Assembly (NCBI GenBank): GCA_017544745.1
Contig: JAFYDO010000087.1
Span: 1 to 7,694 of the forward strand
From: Treponema sp.
GTDB taxonomy: Bacteria; Spirochaetota; Spirochaetia; Treponematales; Treponemataceae
DNA length: 7,694 nucleotides
Direction of reading: 5' to 3'
The position numbers and the translations under genes are program-made. The notes under the pieces are model-generated. The model saw only the letters and a program-made list of their open reading frames with translations. It did not search any database and had not been told where the DNA came from. Below, in pieces: positions 1 to 5,914 of the stretch (positions within the stretch are counted from its first letter, which is position 1; each line of letters opens with the position of its first letter).

Positions 1-839
1 TGTGTAACTGCAAAGTACACTGCTGAAATAAGAACCAGAAGAAGGCATACGATGCTCATGCCTACGATGAACTCGTGGCCTACTTCGGCAGGGGTGTGGG
101 AATCAAAGTTTGGAACAAGCTTAAAGATCCAGCCGTTTATCCAGAACAGAGCTACAACAGTTACAAACTTTACAAGTCCCTTGTTCTTTTTGAACAGATG
201 CGAAACTGCATTCACTATGTAAATCAGAGTAATAAAGAATGCTGCAACTGCAATGCTAAACATAAACATTGTCCAGAAGCATTTTCCGATTGTAAGATTG
301 TAGGCAGCAAGTTCCGACTGAAGTGAAGGAAGAGCCTCGCTAAGTCCGCGGATAATATCTGGAAGACCCATTCTTACAAAGCAGAGTAATCCGCTAAGAC
401 AGTTTACAAGAGCACAGCAGAAAAGCCAGAAGAATGCAATTATAAACTTGCCCCACAAATGCTCGCCCATTGTAACAGGCAGCGAAAGATTGAGGTAGGC
501 TTCATCTTCGAGCATGCTCTGTTTAAAGCGGCGGTCAATTGCAGTAATTGTCATTACAATGCAGACTACCGAGAATACACAGAATGCAATTGCAAGACAA
601 GCAGCAACTATTTCTTTCTTTGCTGAAAGACCGGTTGAATCTGTGTTTACATCAATGTTGAAAGATGCGCCTGTACTAGATTCTGCATAATCAAAATCAT
701 GCATATTAAGAGGATTTGCAAAAAGTCCGGTTAATAATCCAAGAACTAAAAGTGCACCGTAAAGCGGAAGCAGCTTTCTTGATGAATGCTTAAAATCGTA
801 TTTAATTACCTTACCAATTTTTGGAAATGGATTTCTCAT
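1..839 (-). CDS. ABC-2 type transporter permease subunit (3' end cut by window edge)
   Basis: Integral membrane subunit expected to pair with the ATPase encoded just upstream and form an exporter-type ABC transporter in the inner membrane; substrate unknown. Read from ATG at 839 the frame is open to the left edge, giving 279 visible residues with no stop. About six hydrophobic segments are visible, near residues 23-41, 76-100, 131-155, 186-210, 222-240 and 258-278, so nearly the whole protein is probably present. A short motif after the second helix (EDEAYLNLSLPV, residues 111-122) is the kind of cytosolic segment seen in ABC-2 permeases of Firmicutes and treponemes. The region between helices 1 and 2 is a polar, probably extracytoplasmic loop of about 35 residues. 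The start is supported by AGGAG (851-847) spaced 7 nt from ATG; the ATPase stop TAG overlaps this ribosome site, so translation is likely coupled. Family assignment rests on topology, this motif and context. Confidence 0.85.
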   Translation of the reverse strand, partial: MRNPFPKIGKVIKYDFKHSSRKLLPLYGALLVLGLLTGLFANPLNMHDFDYAESSTGASFNIDVNTDSTGLSAKKEIVAACLAIAFCVFSVVCIVMTITAIDRRFKQSMLEDEAYLNLSLPVTMGEHLWGKFIIAFFWLFCCALVNCLSGLLCFVRMGLPDIIRGLSEALPSLQSELAAYNLTIGKCFWTMFMFSIAVAAFFITLIYIVNAVSHLFKKNKGLVKFVTVVALFWINGWIFKLVPNFDSHTPAEVGHEFIVGMSIVCLLLVLISAVYFAVT

Positions 840-849
840 AGTATTTCTC

Positions 850-1548
850 CTAGCACTTAAATTCCTCTCTAAAGAGGGCGTCAATTGATTTACCTGTTTC
901 TTCGCGGATGTCGTCTACATCACCCTGGCGGACAATGTGTCCTTCCTTCAAAAACAGAATGTGATTCAAAACAGGTTCTACATCTGCAATCAGGTGAGTA
1001 GAAATGATTACAGTTGCATCTTCCTGGTAGTTGGAAATAATTGTGTTCAAAATGTAGTCGCGGGCTGCAGGGTCAACGCCACCAATAGGTTCGTCAAGCA
1101 GATAAAGCTGAACATCACGGCACATTGTTGTAATAAGCTGAACCTTTTCCTTTGTACCTTTGGACATTTCCTTAAGCTTGTCCTTTGGATTGATGTTAAG
1201 ACTTGCAAGCATGTCCAGAGCCTTGTCCTTATTAAAGTTGGTATAAAAATCACCAAGCATTTTCATAAGGTCTTCTACATTCATCCAGTCATTGAGATAA
1301 ACCTTATCAGACTGATAGGCAACAAGATCCTTTGATCCTGCACCAGGCTTGAGACCGCAGGCAAAAACTTCGCCCTTTGTTGGCTGAAGCAGTCCTGTAG
1401 CAAGCTTGAGCAATGTTGTCTTACCGCTTCCGTTTGGACCGAGCAAACCAACAATAGATCCCTTTGGAATGCTCAAGGTAATATCATCAAGAGCAACCTT
1501 GCTCCCGTATTTTTTTGTAATGTTCTTAAACTCAAGAATTGAATCCAT
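850..1548 (-). CDS. ABC transporter ATP-binding protein (YtrB/EcsA-like)
   Basis: Cytoplasmic ATPase of 232 residues that should power the adjacent ABC-2 permease. All nucleotide-binding elements are visible in order: Walker A GPNGSGKTT at residues 37-45, Q-loop Gln79, a signature of the MSKGT type at 128-132, Walker B LYLLDE at 148-153 with catalytic Glu153, D-loop GGVD at 156-159, and H-loop His185. The signature has lysine and threonine in place of the second glycine and of the glutamine position of LSGGQ, a variant common in ATPases of the YtrB/EcsA type (LSKG-type) linked to ABC-2 permeases, so it does not imply inactivity. The start ATG at 1548 has AAGGAG (1561-1556) 7 nt upstream, placed in the last codons of the GntR gene. 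The gap to that gene is 4 bp and to the permease 10 bp, consistent with one operon. The substrate cannot be inferred from the sequence; multidrug, bacteriocin or lipid-related export are possibilities. Confidence 0.95.
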   Translation of the reverse strand: MDSILEFKNITKKYGSKVALDDITLSIPKGSIVGLLGPNGSGKTTLLKLATGLLQPTKGEVFACGLKPGAGSKDLVAYQSDKVYLNDWMNVEDLMKMLGDFYTNFNKDKALDMLASLNINPKDKLKEMSKGTKEKVQLITTMCRDVQLYLLDEPIGGVDPAARDYILNTIISNYQEDATVIISTHLIADVEPVLNHILFLKEGHIVRQGDVDDIREETGKSIDALFREEFKC

Positions 1549-1552
1549 AATA

Positions 1553-1912
1553 CTACTCCTTATACTCAGAAATCAGTTTTACTACTGCCTCTTTTGTAAT
1601 TCCCATCTTTTTCATTTTTTCAAGAAAGGCCTTGATTTCGTTTTCTGCAATTTCGTTCTTCATAGAAAGAATGAGCTCTTCGTCATCTGTGATAAAACGA
1701 CCCGACGTACGCTCTGTTCTTACAAGCCCAATGCGTTCAAGCTCTGAAAGGGCCTTTTGCATTGTATTTGGATTTACCTTTGCAACAATGGCTAGGTCAC
1801 GTACCGATTCCAGACGCTGCCCCTTTGGAAGCTCGCCAGAAACGATTGCTACCTTGAACACATCCATCAGCTGAAGATAAATCGGTTTATCGTTGCTGAA
1901 CTGATAGTCCAT
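1553..1912 (-). CDS. GntR-family transcriptional regulator, YtrA subfamily
   Basis: DNA-binding repressor of 119 residues. The N-terminal two thirds is a GntR winged helix-turn-helix: the opening PIYLQLMDVFKVAIVSGEL, then the LESVRDLA helix and the recognition helix in KVNPNTMQKALSELE, followed by the wing at GLVRTERTSGRF. The remaining roughly 45 residues form a short charged helical tail, the hallmark of the YtrA subfamily, which has no large effector domain and usually sits first in an operon with ABC transporter genes, as here. The ATG at 1912 was chosen because GGAGG (1922-1918) lies 5 nt upstream; an in-frame GTG at 1918 overlaps the Shine-Dalgarno sequence itself and is unlikely to be used. 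The gene lies directly downstream of a palindromic operator, so autorepression of the whole operon, relieved by an unknown signal, is the likely scheme. Confidence 0.93.
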   Translation of the reverse strand: MDYQFSNDKPIYLQLMDVFKVAIVSGELPKGQRLESVRDLAIVAKVNPNTMQKALSELERIGLVRTERTSGRFITDDEELILSMKNEIAENEIKAFLEKMKKMGITKEAVVKLISEYKE

Positions 1913-1922
1913 ACACACCTCC

Positions 1923-1956
1923 GTATTACTGTATTAAGTGTATAATACAGTAATAC
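1923..1956. promoter_or_regulatory. Palindromic operator, probable GntR/YtrA binding site
   Basis: A perfect inverted repeat: GTATTACTGTATTA at 1923-1936 and its exact reverse complement at 1943-1956, separated by 6 bp. Each arm is itself a direct repeat of a 6-mer (GTATTA, 2 bp, GTATTA), so there are four half-sites at 1923, 1931, 1943 and 1951. It overlaps the -10 box and start region of the operon promoter and lies 11 bp from the ATG of the GntR gene. Binding by that GntR protein is inferred from position and symmetry. Confidence 0.87.
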
Positions 1957-1970
1957 AATCTATTTGTCAA
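1942..1970 (-). promoter_or_regulatory. Sigma-70 type promoter of the gntR-ABC operon
   Basis: Read leftwards: a perfect -35 TTGACA at 1970-1965, a 17-bp spacer, and a -10 TATTAT (5 of 6 matches) at 1947-1942. Transcription should start near 1935, leaving a leader of roughly 23 nt that carries GGAGG before the ATG at 1912. The -10 and half of the spacer lie inside the inverted repeat at 1923-1956, so repressor binding would block polymerase directly. Confidence 0.88.
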
Positions 1971-1983
1971 CAGTTTTTTTTAT

Positions 1984-2032
1984 AAAAACGTCGTAGATTG
2001 CTTCGCCCTTCGGGCTCGCAATGACGAAAACG
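1984..2032. repeat. REP/MITE-like palindromic element
   Basis: A hairpin-forming, GC-richer island between AT-rich flanks. CGTC at 1989-1992 pairs with GACG at 2023-2026, ATTGC at 1997-2001 pairs with GCAAT at 2018-2022, and GCCC pairs with GGGC at the tip around a TTC loop, with a GTAG bulge and a small internal loop. In the reverse direction it reads CGTCATTGCGAGC, then a second part GCGAAGCAATC, the form of short dispersed intergenic repeats found in many bacterial genomes. AAAACG occurs on both sides (1985-1990 and 2027-2032) and may be a target duplication, although 6 bp can arise by chance. One copy only is visible here, so the repeat identity rests on recognition of the motif. Confidence 0.6.
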
Positions 2033-2049
2033 CTCCTATGTGATACAAT
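2021..2049 (+). promoter_or_regulatory. Putative extended -10 promoter of the acetyltransferase gene
   Basis: TGATACAAT at 2041-2049 is an extended -10 (TGn followed by TACAAT, 5 of 6 matches). Exactly 17 bp upstream is ATGACG at 2021-2026, a 4 of 6 match to TTGACA that lies in the right arm of the palindromic element. The expected transcription start is about 7 nt beyond the -10, at or next to the ATG at 2056. Confidence 0.55.
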
Positions 2050-2055
2050 ACAACT

Positions 2056-2883
2056 ATGACTATCACTGCTGCAGCACAGGACCAGTACGAACAAATACAG
2101 ACCTTCCTCATGCCCTGGGAACCATCTTGCGTTACACTTTGCTCTAATGTCAGAAAGAAAAAAGATAAGGTATATGTTATTACTGATAATGCCCTTCTTG
2201 GCGTTCTTTTTTTAGATAAAACTATGTTTTTCTGCATACCCGAGCCAGATAAAATTGCGGGACTTGAACAGGCGCTTGCAGATTTTTTAAAAGATAAAAA
2301 GGTCAGCTGTCTTAATGGAGAACCGGTTGCCGGCCAATACATTCTGCAGGCGCTTGAAAAAAACGGACAGACACCATATCAGACAAATTACTACAATCTT
2401 ATGACACTCACCTCTTCTCCGATGCCTCCTCCCGAAAAATTAAGCTGCGATGACGAAATAAAACGCTTTTCGTCTCCGGAAACAGATACAGAGCTTTTGC
2501 TGCAGCTTCAGAAAATGTATATGGCAAAGGAGGTTGCTCCCGCCGGAAAACAGGTAACAGATCTGGAAGCAACCGCCCAGCTTAAAACAGTATTAAAGGA
2601 CCAGCTTTGCTTTGCACTCCTTACCGATGGCGAAATTGTTTCTAAAGCAAACACCAACGCAATAGGCTTTGATTATGTTCAGCTTGGCGGAGTTTATACA
2701 CATCCGCTTTACCGCAAAAATTATTATGCCTGGCATCTGGTTTATACAATCTGTACACGTGTATTAAAATCAGGACGCAAAATCAGCCTTTTTGTAAAAG
2801 AAAAAAATAACCCTGCCCACGAGCTTTACCAGCGCATTGGTTTTGTTCAGGGCGGGAAATATGAAATAGCATACTTTAAGTAA
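2056..2883 (+). CDS. GNAT-family N-acetyltransferase (FR47-like)
   Basis: Predicted cytoplasmic acetyl-CoA dependent acetyltransferase of 275 residues; acceptor unknown. The C-terminal third shows the GNAT core: QLGGVYTHP at 209-217 forms the strand before the acetyl-CoA loop, YRKNYYAWHL follows at 219-228, and NNPAHELYQRIGF near 252-264 is the characteristic last helix and turn. The pyrophosphate-binding loop is unusual, since the usual R-x-x-G-x-G/A has tyrosine at the first glycine (R220, Y223, A225). The N-terminal half resembles no family I can name and is probably a diverged first GNAT-like or substrate-binding domain. There is no Shine-Dalgarno sequence before the ATG; an upstream in-frame ATG at 2038 is followed at once by TGA. 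A putative promoter places the transcript start at the ATG, so the message may be leaderless. The gene is followed 43 bp later by the large exported protein, suggesting co-transcription. Confidence 0.85.
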   Translation: MTITAAAQDQYEQIQTFLMPWEPSCVTLCSNVRKKKDKVYVITDNALLGVLFLDKTMFFCIPEPDKIAGLEQALADFLKDKKVSCLNGEPVAGQYILQALEKNGQTPYQTNYYNLMTLTSSPMPPPEKLSCDDEIKRFSSPETDTELLLQLQKMYMAKEVAPAGKQVTDLEATAQLKTVLKDQLCFALLTDGEIVSKANTNAIGFDYVQLGGVYTHPLYRKNYYAWHLVYTICTRVLKSGRKISLFVKEKNNPAHELYQRIGFVQGGKYEIAYFK

Positions 2884-2926
2884 CCTGCAGCCTTTCCAGT
2901 TGTTTTAATATAAAGGAGAAATTTTC

Positions 2927-5914
2927 ATGAAAAAAATGTCTTGTGCAATCCTCTGCACAATCTTTATGGCACTTTTTGCTGCCAACACTTTTGCAAACGA
3001 CTATGTAAAATTTAAAGGCTGGAAACAGGCCGAAACAACACACTTCCGTTTTATATACGAAGCAGCATCCGAACAGGCTGCACAGGCTTATGCCAAAATT
3101 GCAGACCAGGCCTGGGAAAAAATTGCCCGCATATATGCAATGCCACAGGAAAAAACCAATGTCTATGTATTCAGCCGCATGAACATTGTAAATGCTTACA
3201 CAATGTTTTCTCCACCAGAAATTATAATGTTTGATTCCCCGCTCATAGACAATTATTTTGGGTTCCGGGACGACTGGATGGAGCTGTTTTTTACACACGA
3301 GCTCATTCACATTGCAAACATAAATTTTGAAGATAAAAACTATCTTGCTTCCAAGCTTATGGGAGAAGCCATAAGAGGCATAGATTATTCCATGATTCCA
3401 GGCTGGGCGCTCGAAGGCCTTACAACTGTTTTGGAAACAGAGCTTACAGATGGTGGACGTGGCCGTAGCCCGTATTTTGAACTAAGCTACAAAGCCCCTA
3501 CACTTGATAATAATTTTATTCCATACCGCCTAATTGGAACCGAACAGGAACCTCCTTACAGTCAGATTTATGTAATGGGTTATCTTATAATGCGCAGTAT
3601 TGCAGATCGCTGGGGAATTGAGGCTCTTGCAGACATAGAACGCAACCGCAACATGGACCGCAGCTGGGAAGAAAGCGTAAAGTTTGTAACAGGCCACACT
3701 CCCGAAGATATTTACCGCGAAGCAAAAATTGCCCTGGAGAAAAAATATGCGGATGAAAGAAAGATTCCGGAAGGAAAGATTATTTCTCCAAACGACCTTA
3801 ATGTAAATTACTATGAGCCTGCCATTGTCCTGGACGATGGCTCAATTGTAACAACACGAGCAGACTATACTTCCAGCGCGGTTGTTTTGCTCAAGCCTGG
3901 CGCAAAGGACGGTATGCAGTTTTACGAGGACGACGGCGAAGTAAAAGAAACCATTTTGTTCAGGGGAGCCAGTGAGCTTACCGCTGACGAAGCGCTTAAC
4001 ATTTACTACACCACCGCTATTAGCCGCTATGACCGCGCTCCTTACAACGAAACACAGTTCCCTATCTATAAATGGTCAAAGGACGAAGAAGGAAACGTAA
4101 CCAACGAAGCTCTTACCCACGACCAGAGCTCTTACTATCAGCCTTCAGTAAGCCGCGACGGAAAGGTTCTTGTTGCGGTTGACCAGCAGGGCCTTAAAAT
4201 GCGCATTGTTCGCGTAGACCCGGAGACTGGAGATATAACCCCTCTTTTCCAGGATGAACGCTACAGCTTTATTCAGCCTGCCTTGAACGATGACGGTACC
4301 AAGATTGCCTTTGTCCTTCTTAAAGATGACAGAGCCTGCATAGCGCTTGGAGACATTGCAACAGGCCAGTACAAAATTGTAAATAACACCGAGCATGACT
4401 TTATAACAGATCCTTCGGAGCCACAGTTTAATAAGGATGGCACACTCACCTTCTGTTCAAATGATCGTGGACGTCTTGAGATTTATGAAGCTGTTCCTAA
4501 TTCCGACGGGCAGACCTTTACCTGCACACCAAAGCTTTCGGATCCTATTGGAGCTCTGTGGGCTTACAAAAACGATATGGCAATTTTCTACTGTTCACAG
4601 GCTTCTACAGGAAGGGTAATCAAAATTAAGCCGGTTGAAGAATGGGGAAATATTGCAGATTTTGAAGGACCTTCTCCTGCAGGCGAAATTATGACCTTTG
4701 GAACAAAGCCAAACGATTATCCGGACTTTGACCCTTATGCCAAGCTTGCAAAGGAAAAAGAAGCAGACAGCGGCGACCACAAAAAACCTAAAGAAGAACC
4801 TGTTAAGCACCGCAGTCCCGAATCAATTGAAAAACTGGATAAGCTTGAACCTGCCACAACAGAGCTTACAGACATAAAGGGCTTCCGTCCATATATTACA
4901 CCTTATCTTTATCTGCCGTTTATAAACACGCTTGAAGCACCGGAGAAAAACTATTTTGGTGTTGGAGCAATTTTTGCAGGATTGCTTCCACGTTACCAGA
5001 TGAGACAGGGCCTTATATATTTTGATGCCTTTTACTATCCGACTGCCCGAAACTTTACCGGAGAATTCCTTATGGAAACTCCGCTTTTTGCAGGCACCCT
5101 GGATTTAATTGTAAGCCGCAATTCTTCGCTTTTTGAATTCCCAAAAAATAAAAATGCCTTTAGCATGGAAAATGATGTTATTGCGGGATACACACTTCCT
5201 GTATTCAGCCGGGATCAATACACCGTTGGACGCGAGCTTGCTGTTCTTACCTATGCAGGTGCAAGCTTTAAGCAGACTAGCGATCATATCTTTTCTATAA
5301 CAGAAAATCTACCGTTTACTAAACAGGTTAATTTTCAGACAGGACTTGATTACCGCCAGGGCATGAGTCTTCCGCGCGACAACAAGCTAACCTTTGACAT
5401 AACAAATCTTGCTGTAGGTACGTGGGACTTTGATAAAAACAAGCTCTTTGTAGGCTACGAAGGAGAATTTAGCTTTAGCACAGGAACTAATCAATACAGC
5501 CAGGAAACAGGTCTTGTTGTCCGCTATACAGATTTTCCTTCAAACACAACGCCAACTATGAGCCGTGCACACTTCCTGGGCGAAACAGAAAACTGTCTCT
5601 TCCCGGGAAAGATTCTTATGAACTACACCTACACCATGGCAAACTTTATTCCGGGCATTGCAGACGGAAGCATGACTGTTCAGGGAATGGCTTCGTTTGG
5701 AAAGAACAGTACAGATAAGAATACTCCTGAAACAGGACTTCCACTTAACCTTAGGCTCGAAAAGAAACTGAACCTTGGTTTTGAAGCAAGCTTTAATGCA
5801 GGAGCCGGACAAAAGCTTGGAATTGGTTACGCAGCCCTTTTTGATTTTGCCACTAACGCAAAAACAGAATGGAACTTCTACGTAACAGCAAAGTTTAACT
5901 GGATAAGATTCTAA
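2927..5914 (+). CDS. Exported gluzincin-type peptidase / TolB-like propeller / outer-membrane barrel protein
   Basis: A 995-residue envelope protein with four parts. Residues 1-23 are a Sec signal peptide with a TFA cleavage motif before N24. Residues about 24-280 form a peptidase MA-like (gluzincin) domain: HELIH at 124-128 gives two zinc-binding histidines and catalytic Glu125, and GWALEGL places the third ligand, Glu163, 35 residues after the second histidine. Residues about 290-590 show TolB/PD40-type propeller blades, each beginning with a Pro-containing strand and a (D)DG turn, at Pro298, Pro406, Pro451 and Pro499. A Lys/Glu-rich linker spans about 601-650. From about 655 amphipathic strands continue to the end, which closes with the aromatic pattern TAKFNWIRF and a terminal Phe, the usual outer-membrane assembly signal. 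The start is supported by AAAGGAG at 2912-2918, 8 nt upstream. A role as a surface or periplasmic protease, or in outer-membrane protein quality control, is inference; related multi-domain proteins are often labelled TolB-like or biopolymer transport proteins. Confidence 0.85.
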   Translation: MKKMSCAILCTIFMALFAANTFANDYVKFKGWKQAETTHFRFIYEAASEQAAQAYAKIADQAWEKIARIYAMPQEKTNVYVFSRMNIVNAYTMFSPPEIIMFDSPLIDNYFGFRDDWMELFFTHELIHIANINFEDKNYLASKLMGEAIRGIDYSMIPGWALEGLTTVLETELTDGGRGRSPYFELSYKAPTLDNNFIPYRLIGTEQEPPYSQIYVMGYLIMRSIADRWGIEALADIERNRNMDRSWEESVKFVTGHTPEDIYREAKIALEKKYADERKIPEGKIISPNDLNVNYYEPAIVLDDGSIVTTRADYTSSAVVLLKPGAKDGMQFYEDDGEVKETILFRGASELTADEALNIYYTTAISRYDRAPYNETQFPIYKWSKDEEGNVTNEALTHDQSSYYQPSVSRDGKVLVAVDQQGLKMRIVRVDPETGDITPLFQDERYSFIQPALNDDGTKIAFVLLKDDRACIALGDIATGQYKIVNNTEHDFITDPSEPQFNKDGTLTFCSNDRGRLEIYEAVPNSDGQTFTCTPKLSDPIGALWAYKNDMAIFYCSQASTGRVIKIKPVEEWGNIADFEGPSPAGEIMTFGTKPNDYPDFDPYAKLAKEKEADSGDHKKPKEEPVKHRSPESIEKLDKLEPATTELTDIKGFRPYITPYLYLPFINTLEAPEKNYFGVGAIFAGLLPRYQMRQGLIYFDAFYYPTARNFTGEFLMETPLFAGTLDLIVSRNSSLFEFPKNKNAFSMENDVIAGYTLPVFSRDQYTVGRELAVLTYAGASFKQTSDHIFSITENLPFTKQVNFQTGLDYRQGMSLPRDNKLTFDITNLAVGTWDFDKNKLFVGYEGEFSFSTGTNQYSQETGLVVRYTDFPSNTTPTMSRAHFLGETENCLFPGKILMNYTYTMANFIPGIADGSMTVQGMASFGKNSTDKNTPETGLPLNLRLEKKLNLGFEASFNAGAGQKLGIGYAALFDFATNAKTEWNFYVTAKFNWIRF

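Noticed and set aside
75..326. Plus-strand open frame of 83 codons opposite the permease
   Set aside because: It lies wholly antisense to the clear six-helix permease frame, has no ribosome site and no recognisable content.
937..1335. Plus-strand open frame of 132 codons opposite the ABC ATPase
   Set aside because: It is antisense to the ATPase region from the Q-loop to the H-loop, and its composition is a shadow of the conserved protein.
1913..1918. GTG at 1918 as the GntR start
   Set aside because: It overlaps the GGAGG ribosome site, whereas ATG at 1912 has ideal spacing from it.
1941..1946. Perfect TATAAT on the plus strand inside the palindrome as a rightward promoter
   Set aside because: No reasonable -35 sequence lies 16-18 bp upstream (CCTCCG region), and the match follows from palindrome symmetry with the leftward -10. 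It could still be a weak divergent start.
1981..2026. Hairpin with adjacent T-run as a leftward intrinsic terminator
   Set aside because: No minus-strand gene lies upstream of it for a transcript to end; its shape fits a dispersed repeat better.
2927..2998. Lipoprotein signal in the large exported protein
   Set aside because: The Cys residues at 6 and 10 are too early and lack a lipobox, and the TFA motif before residue 24 fits ordinary signal peptidase cleavage.
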